Assembly (NCBI GenBank): GCA_040081265.1
Contig: JBEBGV010000019.1
Location: 5,187 to 69,186 of the forward strand
From: JBEBGV01 sp040081265
GTDB taxonomy: Bacteria; Acidobacteriota; Vicinamibacteria; Vicinamibacterales; UBA2999
Length of the DNA: 64,000 bases
Reading direction: 5' to 3'
Both the position numbers and the translations under genes were made by a program. The notes under the pieces were generated by a model. The model made no database searches. It saw only the letters and a program-made list of their open reading frames with translations, and had not been told where the DNA came from. Below are positions 26,588-36,442 of this stretch, in pieces; position 1 is the first letter of the stretch; each line of letters opens with the position of its first letter.

Positions 26588-26856
26588 TACACCGGGTCCC
26601 GATCGAGGACTCGCTGGATCTTCACGCGTTTCACCCGCGCGACATCCCCTCCGTCGTCGAGGAGTACATTTTCGCGGCTGCCCGGGCCGGGCTGACAGAA
26701 GTGCGCCTCATCCATGGTCGAGGACGCGGTGTGCAGAGAGGCATCGTGCAACAGGTCCTCGAGCGGCACCCGCTCGTGGTCGAGTTCGGGGACGACCATC
26801 AGTCCCACCTGGGCGCGACCTTCGCGCGGCTCACTACGCCGCCAGACAAGACATAG
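26584..26856 (+). CDS. stand-alone Smr-domain protein
   Basis: A 90-residue protein that is one Smr domain (the C-terminal domain of MutS2): [11 protein letters not shown] carries the DLH motif and [11 protein letters not shown] the HGRG loop. Isolated Smr domains nick or cleave nucleic acid in several proteins; nuclease activity here is inference. GTG start overlapping the queF stop. The next gene begins 116 bases later. Confidence 0.88.
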   Translation: MIHRVPIEDSLDLHAFHPRDIPSVVEEYIFAAARAGLTEVRLIHGRGRGVQRGIVQQVLERHPLVVEFGDDHQSHLGATFARLTTPPDKT

Positions 26857-26972
26857 GAGTTTCTTCACTCAACGCGAGTCGCACGGGAGCGCAGTTTCCG
26901 CAACATCAGGTGCTCCACCCGCGGCTACAGCTGGCAAATCCGGACGGCCCCAGGTGTGCACAGGGGGAGTTC

Positions 26973-29357
26973 GTGAACCCGACCTCTCGTCCGGCCACTG
27001 ACAGCCTCGTCCGCATCCGCAACCAGCGATGGCGTGTCGGCCGTGTGACGTCCAGCGGCTCGTGTGTCATCGCGTCAGTCGTGGGGGCGGACACACACAA
27101 CCGTGGTCATCGCACAACCTTTCTGCTGCCGTTCGACCTCTGTGGGCAGATCACGCCGACGACGTCGCCACGACGGGTGACCGCCCGCGGATGGCGACGC
27201 CTGGCGCGACGCGCGCTTGGCGCGGCCGAACCATCACCGCACAGCCTGCGGGCGGCAGCAGCGGCGCGCTTCGAACCCCTCGCATTCCAGCTCGAGCCCG
27301 CCCTTGCCTGGATACGCGGCGACACCACGCGTCTGCTCATCGCCGATGCCGTCGGGCTCGGCAAGACAGTCCAGGCCGGACTTCTCGTCGCGGAGGCCCT
27401 GCAGCGTCGTCCGGGCGGCCGGGTTCTCGTCATCGTCCCCGCTGGCCTTACGGCGCAGTGGCGCGACGAACTGCGGGAGCGGTTCGACGTGACACTGGAT
27501 CTCTTTGACGCAGCCGGGCTGTGGCGCGCGACTTCAGAACTGCCGATCGGCGTCAATCCGTGGGCCACCACGTGCGCGGCAGTGACGTCCATCGACTTCG
27601 TGAAGCGACCCGAGGTGCTTCGCGCGCTCGAGCCGCTCGTCTGGGACCTCATCGTCTTCGATGAAGCGCACACGTTGACCGGTCGCTCTGACCGCCATCT
27701 CGCCGCGGCGGGCCTCGCCGCACGAGCGCGCGGCGTCGTCCTCCTCACCGCCACTCCCCACGACGGAGACGCCGACGCTTTCGGCCGCCTCTGCGAGCTC
27801 GGCAACATCAACAACGCCTTTCCGTTGACGGTCTTCAAGAGGACGCACCGCTCACTGGGTGAGGACTGGACCCGACGCTCGGTCTGGTTTCGTCTGAGCA
27901 CGGGAGGTACTGAGAAGGCTCTGCACGAGGCGTTACTGACATATGCCAGGCGGGTATGGTCGGAAGAAGCAAGCGCCGGCGCTCGACTCGCGATGTTCGT
28001 CCTCCTGAAACGCGGCGCGTCGAGCAGCGCCGCGCTGGTCCGTTCACTCGAACGCCGTCGTGTGCTGCTCGGAGAGTCGACGCTGGCGCCGGACGCTCAG
28101 CTCGTTCTTCCGCTCGGCCAGGATGACAACGAGCCGTGCGCAGAACTGAGTGCGCCAGGTTTGTCCAGCCGAGACACTGAACTCTCGACCATCGATGCCC
28201 TGATCGCGCTGGGACGGTCGGTCGCCGGCGAGCAGCGCAAGATCCATCTTCTGTCTCGCCTGCTCCGCCGCACGGCGGAGCCAGCCATCGTCTTCACACA
28301 GTACAAGGACACACTCGACGAGCTGGCGGATTCGTTCGCCACGGCGGGTACGACCTGCATCCACGGCAGCCTGTCTCTGCGCGAGCGGACCGCGGCCGTC
28401 CGCGCCTTCACGCACGGGGACGTGCGCCTCCTCCTTGCGACCGATGCCGCAAGCGAGGGACTCAACCTGCACACGCGCTGCCGACTCGTCGTCAGCTTCG
28501 ACTTGCCCTGGACGCCGACAAGGCTGGAGCAGCGTGTGGGTCGCGTCGACCGAATCGGCCAGACACGACGCGTCCACGCCTGGCAGATGGTGGCATCGGG
28601 TACCTACGAAGAAGAAGTCGCCAGGCGCGTAGCGTTGCGAGCACGCGTGGCCCACGACGCTCTGGACGTCCTGGAGACCGATGACGAGCGGGAGATCACC
28701 GAGGAAGTTGTCACGAATACGTCGCCAGCAGCGGGAGTGGAACGCAGGCCTCCAGCCGGCATGCGCCTGCCGCCAGCTGATCTGGTGTGCCGCGCCGCGG
28801 ACGAATCCAGCCGGATCAGGCTGGCTCGCCGGCTGCTTCGGACTGCCGCTGACGCGGTTCCGGATCGACCGTTCACTGCGAAGCTGAGGACACGACGAAC
28901 GCGGGGCACCGTCTTCGCGTTCAGGGCGACCTTCGCGGATGCCGGTGGCGAGCCTCTCTGGGACACGGTCATCGGACTCTACGGCGCCTGGCATGCAGAC
29001 CGGCTCTGGATCGACCACGTGCTGACTGCCCGCGAAGCGGCGCGCCTGGTCGAAGCGGCGGTCAACGAGCGATTCCGCGACGAGCTCCGCGACTGGCATC
29101 AGGCAGCCGCCACGACACTGCGCCGCGATCGGGCCATCGCCGGCGTTCTTCGCCGAGAAAGCGCCCGGCTTTCCGCTGCGCTCGTTCAACGAGAACTGTT
29201 TTCGCGTCGGGCCGAGCGCACTCTGGCGCCACAGCTGCAGTCGCTGGACCAGTCCATCAACATGCTGCAACGTGCCTCACGGGAGACCGCCCGAATACGC
29301 GGTGTCCGCGTCGAGTCGGTCTTGCCGCTGTTCGCTGTCAGCTTCACTCAGCGATGA
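26973..29357 (+). CDS. SNF2/RapA-type helicase, DrmD/DpdE-like
   Basis: A 794-residue superfamily 2 ATPase. Motif I GLGKT at about 128-132, motif II DEAH at 230-233, motif III LTATPHDGD, motif IV IVFTQYKDTLDEL, motifs V-VI ATDAASEGLN and QRVGRVDRIGQ. The N-terminus (LVRIRNQRWRVGRV) is a small beta domain seen before RapA-like helicases linked to DNA modification systems such as DrmD of class 1 DISARM. A GTG at 26973 with AGGGGGAG just upstream is preferred to an unsupported ATG at 26910. The stop overlaps the methylase ATG (ATGA), so the pair is translationally coupled. It probably translocates on DNA for a restriction-like system. Confidence 0.85.
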   Translation: MNPTSRPATDSLVRIRNQRWRVGRVTSSGSCVIASVVGADTHNRGHRTTFLLPFDLCGQITPTTSPRRVTARGWRRLARRALGAAEPSPHSLRAAAAARFEPLAFQLEPALAWIRGDTTRLLIADAVGLGKTVQAGLLVAEALQRRPGGRVLVIVPAGLTAQWRDELRERFDVTLDLFDAAGLWRATSELPIGVNPWATTCAAVTSIDFVKRPEVLRALEPLVWDLIVFDEAHTLTGRSDRHLAAAGLAARARGVVLLTATPHDGDADAFGRLCELGNINNAFPLTVFKRTHRSLGEDWTRRSVWFRLSTGGTEKALHEALLTYARRVWSEEASAGARLAMFVLLKRGASSSAALVRSLERRRVLLGESTLAPDAQLVLPLGQDDNEPCAELSAPGLSSRDTELSTIDALIALGRSVAGEQRKIHLLSRLLRRTAEPAIVFTQYKDTLDELADSFATAGTTCIHGSLSLRERTAAVRAFTHGDVRLLLATDAASEGLNLHTRCRLVVSFDLPWTPTRLEQRVGRVDRIGQTRRVHAWQMVASGTYEEEVARRVALRARVAHDALDVLETDDEREITEEVVTNTSPAAGVERRPPAGMRLPPADLVCRAADESSRIRLARRLLRTAADAVPDRPFTAKLRTRRTRGTVFAFRATFADAGGEPLWDTVIGLYGAWHADRLWIDHVLTAREAARLVEAAVNERFRDELRDWHQAAATTLRRDRAIAGVLRRESARLSAALVQRELFSRRAERTLAPQLQSLDQSINMLQRASRETARIRGVRVESVLPLFAVSFTQR

Positions 29358-32300
29358 TCGCGACCATCCGTGGGAGACTTCTCTCTCCCCTCTTCGCAAC
29401 GACGGTCCTGCACACGCTCGCCGGCGCCACCATGCCGCCGCAGGCGTCCGAGACCGAACTTGAGCGCATCGGAACGGTTGCAGACGAGGCGCTGGGCCCC
29501 AGTTCCTCAGCCCGAGCCGTAGCCGACGTCCTGGTGCTACCGCTGCTCCGTGCCCTCGAGCTGCGGGTGGCGCTCCGACGCGACCTGCCCGACGAAACTC
29601 GACTCATTGCCGGCGGCACCGGACCCACCGCCGTCCCGGTGATCGTCCGCGGGTGGGCAACTGAGCTCGAATCAGGGTGGCGCGAACTCGTCCGTGACGG
29701 CATCGCTGCCGACGCCCGGTGGGCTCTCGCATGCAATGGACGCGAGCTTCGGATCGTTGACGTCCAGCGAACGTGGGCGCGACAGACGCTGAACGTCGAT
29801 GTGGCTGCCCTCGGGCACGACGCCACGGTTCGGCGGGTCGTCTGGGTCGTGGCCAATGGACGTGCACTCTCAGCAACGCCGGCGCTGCTGGATACGGCTG
29901 TCTCTCTGTCGGCAGAACACGGCGTCGCGGTCTGCCGTTCCCTGGGGAGCGGTGTCGTCAACGCGGTGAGGAATCTGTACGAGGCGCTCGGCGCAGGACC
30001 GTCACGGCGCGTCTCGCGCTCGACGCTGCTCGAGCAGTGCCTGACCGTGGTCTACCGAATACTGTTCCTGCTGTTCGCCGAAGCTCGCGGGCTCGTCCCC
30101 GTCTGGCATCCGCTCTACCGCGACCAGTACTCCATCGGCGCCATGGTCACGACGCTGATGTCGGGGCAACCCGGTCGAGGGACATGGGAGGCGATCAAAG
30201 CCATCTCCCGACTCGCCCATGCCGGATGTGCGACGGGCGACTTCACGGTGACGGCGTTCAACAGTCGTTTGTTCTCTCCACAACTCACCAGCGGAGTCGA
30301 CAGCCGGCGCATTGCCGACGACGTGATGCGGCGCGTGGTCATGGAGCTCGGAACGGCCCGGATCCGCGAATCGGGCGTGACCAGGACGAGGTACGAAGAC
30401 CTCGACGTCGAGCAACTGGGATCGGTGTACGAACACGTCCTCGAGTACCAGCCTGGAGAGCAGGCAGGGGATCTAATCAGGACCCGCGACACCCGGAAGG
30501 CCAGCGGAACCTTCTATACGCCGCGCGAACTGGCTGCCGCGCTGGTCGAACATACACTCGAGCCACTGGTCTCTGGCCGCACCTCTGAAGAAATTCTTCG
30601 CCTCCGGATCCTCGACCCGGCTATGGGCAGCGGCGCGTTCCTGGTCGCGGCCTGTCGCTACCTCGCTCGACGTCTTGAACGCGCCCTGATCGATGAAGGC
30701 ACCTGGCACGCCGGCGAGATCACCAGCGAAGACCGTGTCACGCTGCGGCGACAAATCGTCCAGCGTTGCTTGTATGGCGTCGATATCAACCCGGTCGCCG
30801 TGCAGCTGGCACGGCTCTCTCTGTGGCTCGTCGCGCTGGTCCGCGACAAGCCCTTGTCGTTTCTCGACCATCACCTCGTGGCGGGCAACAGCCTGGTCGG
30901 CGCCACGCCTGCTCATCTGCATCGGGAAACCGCTGGCGCGCGAGCAGCCAGGCGGCAGGTCGCCGACCTTCCCTTGTTCGACCTCGGACACCTCGAGACA
31001 GCTGTCGCCTCCGCGGGCAACGTGCGCACTCAGCTGACGCGGGAGCCGGATGACTCGGCTCCTCAGGTCCGGTCGAAAGAGATCCGGCTGGAGGCCCTCG
31101 GGCAGACGAAGTCGACCCTCACCGCGTGGCGTCGGACGCTCGATCTCTGGTGCGCAACCTGGTTCTGGCCAGACCGCAACCCTCCGGGAAGGCCAGCCGT
31201 CGCGGACGTCCTGACCAACCTGACCGGCGGTCGCGCCGCCTTGTCGTCCCGGACACTGGACCAACTGCTCCGCTGCGCCGGCGCCGCTGCCGAGAGCGAG
31301 CGCTTCCTCCATTGGCCCCTGGCCTTTCCCGAGGTCTTCCAGGACGACCGCGGGCGCGAGTCGCCTTCGGGGGGATTCGACGCGGTGCTCGGTAACCCGC
31401 CCTGGGACATGATCCGCGGCGACAGCGGAGACGACCCGACGAGGAACGTGCGGAGGACGGACGCTCAGCGCCTGACCCGTTTCGTCCGCGAGTCTGGCGT
31501 CTATGCTGGTGGCGCCACGGCGCACGTCAATCGCTACGCGTTGTTCGCTGAGCGCGCACTCCAGCTCACACGACGCGGGGGCCGAATCGGCCTGGTTCTT
31601 CCAGGAGGAATCCTCGCCGACGCCGGGGCCGCATCGCTGAGGGCCAGGCTCTTCGCCGCGGCCGACGTTGACGCGGTGGTCGGCCTCGACAATCGCGGGG
31701 CCATCTTCCCCGTGCATCGAAGTGTCAGGTTCGTCTTACTGACCGCCACGAGCGGAACCCCCACGCAAACCATCCGCTGCCGGTTCGGGCTCAGTCGCCT
31801 CGACCAGCTCGGGGACGCCTGGACGTCGCCGAAGGCGATTCCCTTGACACGTGCCTTTATTACGCGCGTCTCCGGAGAAGACGATCTCGGCGTCCCTGAA
31901 CTCCTCTCGACCGACGACTTCAGGCTCGTGGAGCGCATCACGGCGGAGATCCCAACTCTCGAATCAGCGCACGGCTGGCACGTCCGCTTCGGCCGTGAAC
32001 TCAACGCCACCGATGACCGGACGCTGATGACGCCCGTCGACGGGCAGGCCGGCGCGCGCCGCATCGTCGAAGGCAAGATGATCACTCCGTTTCGTGTCGA
32101 CCTCGACAGGTCTCGCCTGATGCTGGCGCGGAACGCCGTCGTTCGAGACAACATCGCGAGACTCCCGCGTCTCGCCTACCGGGAGGTGGCGTCAGCCACG
32201 AACCGGCTGACGCTCATCGCGGCCATCGTTCCAGCGCACGCGGTGACGACGCACACCGCATTCTGCCTGAAGGCCAGCCTCCCTCTTGCGTCGCAGTGGG

Positions 32301-32623
32301 TACTGTGCGCGCTGCTCAACAGCTTCGTTGCCAACTACCTGGTGCGACTCAGGGTGAACACCCATGTCACTGCGACGATCATGTCTCGCCTTCGCGTTCC
32401 GCTGGTCCAGAGTTCGTCTCACGCGTTTGCCCGGCTGCACGAGATGTCGGTCGAACTGGCCGACGGCAAGGACGCGGTTGAGAGCAACCCCGTGTACTGC
32501 CGTATGCAGGCAGAGGTCGCCAGCCTGTACGGTTTGAACACTGCAGACTTCGCTCACGTGCTCAGCACATTCCCGCTGATTCCGCTCGCCACGCGCGAGG
32601 CGTGTCTGGCGGCGTTCCGCTGA
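29354..32623 (+). CDS. Eco57I/PglX-like N6-adenine DNA methyltransferase
   Basis: A 1089-residue gamma-type adenine methylase. SAM motif I is DPAMGSGAFL (about 421-430), motif II GVDINPVAVQLARLSLWL, the catalytic NPPW is at 681-684, and the C-terminal target-recognition half ends with LCALLNSFVANYLVRLRVNTHVTA, typical of Type IIG/BREX enzymes. The first 250 residues resemble the connector of Type IIG proteins (WALACNGRELRIVDVQR), but I see no PD-(D/E)xK nuclease motif. It should methylate adenine in a host sequence as self mark. No separate nuclease gene follows; the next gene is a HAD phosphatase on the other strand. Confidence 0.87.
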   Translation: MIATIRGRLLSPLFATTVLHTLAGATMPPQASETELERIGTVADEALGPSSSARAVADVLVLPLLRALELRVALRRDLPDETRLIAGGTGPTAVPVIVRGWATELESGWRELVRDGIAADARWALACNGRELRIVDVQRTWARQTLNVDVAALGHDATVRRVVWVVANGRALSATPALLDTAVSLSAEHGVAVCRSLGSGVVNAVRNLYEALGAGPSRRVSRSTLLEQCLTVVYRILFLLFAEARGLVPVWHPLYRDQYSIGAMVTTLMSGQPGRGTWEAIKAISRLAHAGCATGDFTVTAFNSRLFSPQLTSGVDSRRIADDVMRRVVMELGTARIRESGVTRTRYEDLDVEQLGSVYEHVLEYQPGEQAGDLIRTRDTRKASGTFYTPRELAAALVEHTLEPLVSGRTSEEILRLRILDPAMGSGAFLVAACRYLARRLERALIDEGTWHAGEITSEDRVTLRRQIVQRCLYGVDINPVAVQLARLSLWLVALVRDKPLSFLDHHLVAGNSLVGATPAHLHRETAGARAARRQVADLPLFDLGHLETAVASAGNVRTQLTREPDDSAPQVRSKEIRLEALGQTKSTLTAWRRTLDLWCATWFWPDRNPPGRPAVADVLTNLTGGRAALSSRTLDQLLRCAGAAAESERFLHWPLAFPEVFQDDRGRESPSGGFDAVLGNPPWDMIRGDSGDDPTRNVRRTDAQRLTRFVRESGVYAGGATAHVNRYALFAERALQLTRRGGRIGLVLPGGILADAGAASLRARLFAAADVDAVVGLDNRGAIFPVHRSVRFVLLTATSGTPTQTIRCRFGLSRLDQLGDAWTSPKAIPLTRAFITRVSGEDDLGVPELLSTDDFRLVERITAEIPTLESAHGWHVRFGRELNATDDRTLMTPVDGQAGARRIVEGKMITPFRVDLDRSRLMLARNAVVRDNIARLPRLAYREVASATNRLTLIAAIVPAHAVTTHTAFCLKASLPLASQWVLCALLNSFVANYLVRLRVNTHVTATIMSRLRVPLVQSSSHAFARLHEMSVELADGKDAVESNPVYCRMQAEVASLYGLNTADFAHVLSTFPLIPLATREACLAAFR

Positions 32624-32629
32624 ACTCGC

Positions 32630-33460
32630 TCAGGCTCGCTTGCCGAGCGCAAACCGGCGGATGGCCTGCGCCAGCCCGGCTTCGTCCTGATGGCCCGTGA
32701 CAGGCCAGCCCCTGTTCTTGAGCGGTTCCACGGCGTTCCCCATCACCACCGGAACGCCAGCCGCTTCGAGCATTCCCAGATCGTTGAAGTTGTCCCCGAT
32801 CGCCATAATCGACTCGCGAGGAACGCCGAGCGCCGCCGCGCGTCGGCCGAGCGCCAGGCCCTTCGTGGCTTCACGCGATGTGACGTCCACGAGCGTGAAA
32901 TCGCGCGCCTCGTATTCGGTCACGGAGACGACGTAGTCGGGGCTGCCATCAATCAGCCGCGCCAGATCACGCATCGCCATCACTCCACCATTGAACATGA
33001 CCTGAATCGGATCCTCGATCAGGGCGGCTTCGAGCGTCTCGGCCTGCGCGATGAGTTCCCTGTTCCGCTCGAAGTAGCCCCGCCGCCCCGGATGCGCCCA
33101 GTCCATCGACTCGAAGACAATCTGTCCGGCCTGGTCGCGGTCGAAGATGAGCGCGGCCGACGAACGCACGTGACGAGTGGCCTCGAGCACCGAACGCGCC
33201 GTCGTCACCGGCAGCAGGCGACGGTCGATCGTCGTGCCGTCGTGCGACCGCGAGACGGCGCCGTTGCTGACGATGAGCGAAACCGACTCAGGCAGGAGCT
33301 CGGCGACAGGCCGCGCCCACGGGTAGCTTCGTCCGGTGACGAGGGCAACGTGGATTCCGGCGGAGACCGCATCCTGGATCGCGACGACATTTTCGTGCGG
33401 TAGATGCCCAGAACTGTCGAGAAGTGTTCCGTCGACGTCAATGCCGATAAGTCTGATCAA
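32630..33460 (-). CDS. HAD-superfamily phosphatase, Cof type
   Basis: A 276-residue Cof-like hydrolase: motif I IGIDVDGTLLDS (nucleophile and acid Asp), motif II LVTGRS, motif III Lys in REATKGLALG and motif IV IAIGDNFNDLGML. The C2-type cap lies in the middle. Relatives dephosphorylate sugar phosphates, flavin precursors or pyridoxal phosphate. Start taken at TTG 33460, which gives the usual N-terminus just before IRLIGIDVDG and has AGGAG five bases upstream; ATG 33475 is possible. It converges on the methylase with a 6-base gap. Confidence 0.86.
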   Translation of the reverse strand: MIRLIGIDVDGTLLDSSGHLPHENVVAIQDAVSAGIHVALVTGRSYPWARPVAELLPESVSLIVSNGAVSRSHDGTTIDRRLLPVTTARSVLEATRHVRSSAALIFDRDQAGQIVFESMDWAHPGRRGYFERNRELIAQAETLEAALIEDPIQVMFNGGVMAMRDLARLIDGSPDYVVSVTEYEARDFTLVDVTSREATKGLALGRRAAALGVPRESIMAIGDNFNDLGMLEAAGVPVVMGNAVEPLKNRGWPVTGHQDEAGLAQAIRRFALGKRA

Positions 33461-33584
33461 TGCGCACTCCTGCATCCCGAGTCGGCCCGGCGAGCGAAAG
33501 CACGCCAAAGGGGGTATCGCCGGCTGGCCCTGGATTGCGGGGGAATATCAACCGCCGACCCTGGGCTGGTAGGATAGAAAGGTT

Positions 33585-36392
33585 ATGAACCTCGAACAAT
33601 TCGCGGGCGTCAATGCCGGATACGTTCTCGAGCTCTACGAGAAGTTCCGGCAGGATCCGTCCTCGGTCGACGCGTCCACGCGGGCCGCATTCGAGTCCTG
33701 GACGCCTTCGGATTCGCCGACCAGCACGTCGGGCACTGCTCTCGCCGAAACCGTCAAGATTGAAGCCGTCGTCGGTGCCGCCAACCTGGCCGAGTCGATC
33801 AGGCGGTACGGCCACCTCGCGGCCAGCGTTGACCCGCTCGGTTCGACGCCCCCCGGAGACCCGTCGCTGTCACCGGCGACCCACGGTATCACTGACGCTG
33901 ACCTGAAAGCGCTGCCTGCCTCGCTCGTCGGGGGGCCGGTGGCCACGACGTCGGCAAACGCGTTCGAAGCGATCGAGAAGCTCAGGCGCGTCTACTGCTC
34001 GACCACGGGCTTCGACATCTCTCACGTCTTCGTTCCCGCGGAGCGCACGTGGCTGCGAGAGGCCGCTGAGTCTGGCCGGTTCCTCCCGCCGGTCGACAAC
34101 GCCAGCGCGGGCGCCCTGCTGGATCGCCTCACGCAGATTGACGTGTTCGAACGCTTTCTGCACCGCAGCTTCCCCGGCAAGACGCGCTTCTCGATCGAAG
34201 GGCTCGACATGCTCGTGCCGGTCCTCGACGAGATCATCCGTGGCGTCGCCGAACAGGGGGTTCGCCACACGCTGCTTGGCATGGCGCACCGTGGACGTCT
34301 GAACGTCCTCGCCCACGTCCTGCAGAAGCCGTACGCGCAGATTCTTGCCGAGTTCAAGGATCCGGTGAACACGCGGACGTGGCGGATCGACCTCGGGTGG
34401 ATGGGCGACGTGAAGTACCACGCCGGTGCCAGCACGGCAGCAGGCGCGCAGATGTTCGTGTCGATGGCGCCGAACCCGAGCCATCTCGAGGCGGTCAACC
34501 CGGTTGTCGCCGGCATGGCGCGTGCCGCCGGCACCTTCGCGGATGCCGCGGGCGCACCGCGCTTCGATGGCCGCACCACCTTGCCTGTCCTGATTCACGG
34601 CGACTCCGCCTTCCCGGGCCAGGGCATCGTGGCCGAGACGCTCAACCTGTCTCGACTGTCCGGCTACGACACCGGCGGCACAGTGCACATCATCGCGAAC
34701 AACCAGCTCGGATTCACGGCAACGCCCGAGGAGTCCTACAGCACGAGTTACGCGAGCGGCCTGGCGCGCGGGTTCAAGATCCCGATCGTGCACGTCAATG
34801 CCGATGATCCAACGGCGTGCCTCGAAGCAGCGCGGCTGGCGTGGGAGTACCGCACCCGTTTCGGCAGGGACTTCCTCATCGACCTGATCGGCTATCGCCG
34901 CCACGGACACAACGAAGGCGATGAGCCTGCGTTCACGCAGCCACTGATCTACAAACAGGTGGCAGCGCATAAGACCGTTCGTGAGCTGTGGGCTCAGACC
35001 CTGGTCGACCAGGGCAAGGTCTCGCCCGAGCAGCCCGAGGCGCTCGTCAAGAAGCACTTCTCGGCGCTCGAGAAAGTGCTCGAGACCCTTCGCCCCGAGG
35101 AGGACTTCGTCGCGCCGATCCCCGAGGCGGTGCCGGCTGGTGTCGCCGCGCGAGCGCAGACCGCGGTGCCACTCGACGACCTGAAAGTCATCAACGACGG
35201 CCTGCTCGAGACGCCCGAGGGGTTCGTCTACCACAAGAAACTCGAACGCGGACGGGAGCGACGCAAGAACATCTTCGCCGACGCCGCCGAGCGGTCCATC
35301 GACTGGGCCGCCGCCGAAGAACTGGCGCTCGCGTCCATCCTGGCAGACGGCATTCCAATCCGCTTCACGGGGGAAGACGTCGAGCGCGGGACGTTCAGCC
35401 ACCGCCATGCCGTCTTCCACGACGCGAACACCGGGCGCGAGTTCGTTCCGCTCCAGGCGTTCGGGAGATCGAAGGCCTCCTTCGAAATCCACAACAGCCC
35501 GCTCACCGAGAACGCGACGATTGGATTCGAGTTCGGTTACAACATTCAGGAGCCTGATCGGCTGGTGATCTGGGAAGCCCAGTACGGCGACTTCATCAAC
35601 GGTGCGCAGGTGATGCTCGACCAGTTCGTGACCTCGAGCCGCGCCAAGTGGGGACAGCGTCCCTCGCTGGTGTTCCTGCTGCCCCACGGCTACGAGGGCC
35701 AGGGACCAGAACACTCGAGCGCTCGCCCCGAACGGTTCCTTCAGGCCGCAGCGGACATCAACCTCCGGCTGGCCAACTGCACGACCGCGGCGCAGTACTT
35801 CCACCTGCTCCGTCGTCAGGCAGCGCTGCTCGAAAGCGATCCGCTTCCGCTGGTCGTCCTCACCCCCAAGAGCCTGCTGCGTCATCCGATGGTCGCGTCG
35901 ACACCCGCGGAGCTGGCAGAAGGCCGCTTTCAGCCGGTCATCGATGACGTGGACGCGAGGACGCATGCCAAGGCGGTCAAGCGCGTGGTGCTGTGCAGCG
36001 GCAAGGTCTACGTCGATCTGGCCAGCAGCGAGCGTCGTCCGGCGGCGAAGGAAGTCGCGGTCGTCCGTGTCGAGCAGCTCTACCCCTTCCCGTCGAGTGC
36101 CATCGAGGAAGTGCTGGCGGGCTACCCGTCGGCGCGCGACATCGTGTGGCTGCAGGAGGAACCGGAGAACATGGGCGCGTGGGAGTTTGCGCGTCCCCTC
36201 TTGCTCGAGACCCTCGGCGATCGACGCGCGCTTCGCTACATCGGACGTGCACGCAGCGCCAGCCCGTCGGAAGGTTCGAGTACGTGGCATCAGCTCAACC
36301 AGAAGGCGCTGGTCGAGCGGGCGTTCGATGTGAGCGCTCCGGCCAGCGAGGGCTCAATGGTGTTGTCGAAGGCGGCCGGCGCCGGCCGTTGA
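33585..36392 (+). CDS. sucA: 2-oxoglutarate dehydrogenase E1 component
   Basis: A 935-residue thiamine-diphosphate enzyme that decarboxylates 2-oxoglutarate and passes succinyl to SucB. It has the short N-terminal arm (AGYVLELYEKFRQDP) that binds E2, GMAHRGRLNVLAHVL, the ThDP region HIIANNQLGFTATP, GYRRHGHNEGDEPAFTQP and the C-terminal VFLLPHGYEGQGPEHSSARPERFLQ. Length is normal. TAGGAT at 33570-33575 sits nine bases before the ATG; a GAAAGG overlaps the gap, so leadered translation is possible too. First gene of sucA-sucB-FKBP. Confidence 0.96.
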   Translation: MNLEQFAGVNAGYVLELYEKFRQDPSSVDASTRAAFESWTPSDSPTSTSGTALAETVKIEAVVGAANLAESIRRYGHLAASVDPLGSTPPGDPSLSPATHGITDADLKALPASLVGGPVATTSANAFEAIEKLRRVYCSTTGFDISHVFVPAERTWLREAAESGRFLPPVDNASAGALLDRLTQIDVFERFLHRSFPGKTRFSIEGLDMLVPVLDEIIRGVAEQGVRHTLLGMAHRGRLNVLAHVLQKPYAQILAEFKDPVNTRTWRIDLGWMGDVKYHAGASTAAGAQMFVSMAPNPSHLEAVNPVVAGMARAAGTFADAAGAPRFDGRTTLPVLIHGDSAFPGQGIVAETLNLSRLSGYDTGGTVHIIANNQLGFTATPEESYSTSYASGLARGFKIPIVHVNADDPTACLEAARLAWEYRTRFGRDFLIDLIGYRRHGHNEGDEPAFTQPLIYKQVAAHKTVRELWAQTLVDQGKVSPEQPEALVKKHFSALEKVLETLRPEEDFVAPIPEAVPAGVAARAQTAVPLDDLKVINDGLLETPEGFVYHKKLERGRERRKNIFADAAERSIDWAAAEELALASILADGIPIRFTGEDVERGTFSHRHAVFHDANTGREFVPLQAFGRSKASFEIHNSPLTENATIGFEFGYNIQEPDRLVIWEAQYGDFINGAQVMLDQFVTSSRAKWGQRPSLVFLLPHGYEGQGPEHSSARPERFLQAAADINLRLANCTTAAQYFHLLRRQAALLESDPLPLVVLTPKSLLRHPMVASTPAELAEGRFQPVIDDVDARTHAKAVKRVVLCSGKVYVDLASSERRPAAKEVAVVRVEQLYPFPSSAIEEVLAGYPSARDIVWLQEEPENMGAWEFARPLLLETLGDRRALRYIGRARSASPSEGSSTWHQLNQKALVERAFDVSAPASEGSMVLSKAAGAGR

Positions 36393-36398
36393 TCTGAT

Positions 36399-36419
36399 AA
36401 ATGGGGTCGGAGGTCATTT
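36399..36419. repeat. REP-like motif between sucA and sucB
   Basis: A 21-base AAATG-to-CATTT sequence with 5-base inverted ends and a GGGGTCGGAGGTC centre. It resembles short dispersed repeats found in many bacteria; only one copy is visible here, so this is a weak call. Confidence 0.3.
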
Positions 36420-36442
36420 GAAGAGGACACTGCGAAAGCGCC

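Noticed and set aside
26584..26856. Smr protein as the nuclease of the helicase-methylase system
   Set aside because: It overlaps queF and is separated by 116 bases and a new Shine-Dalgarno from the helicase; it belongs to the queF unit on present evidence.
33870..36290. A long open frame on the minus strand inside sucA
   Set aside because: sucA is a full-length, well-conserved E1; the antisense frame has no recognisable motif and arises from GC-rich codon use. The same applies to the long plus-strand frame at 46542-48749 inside parC.
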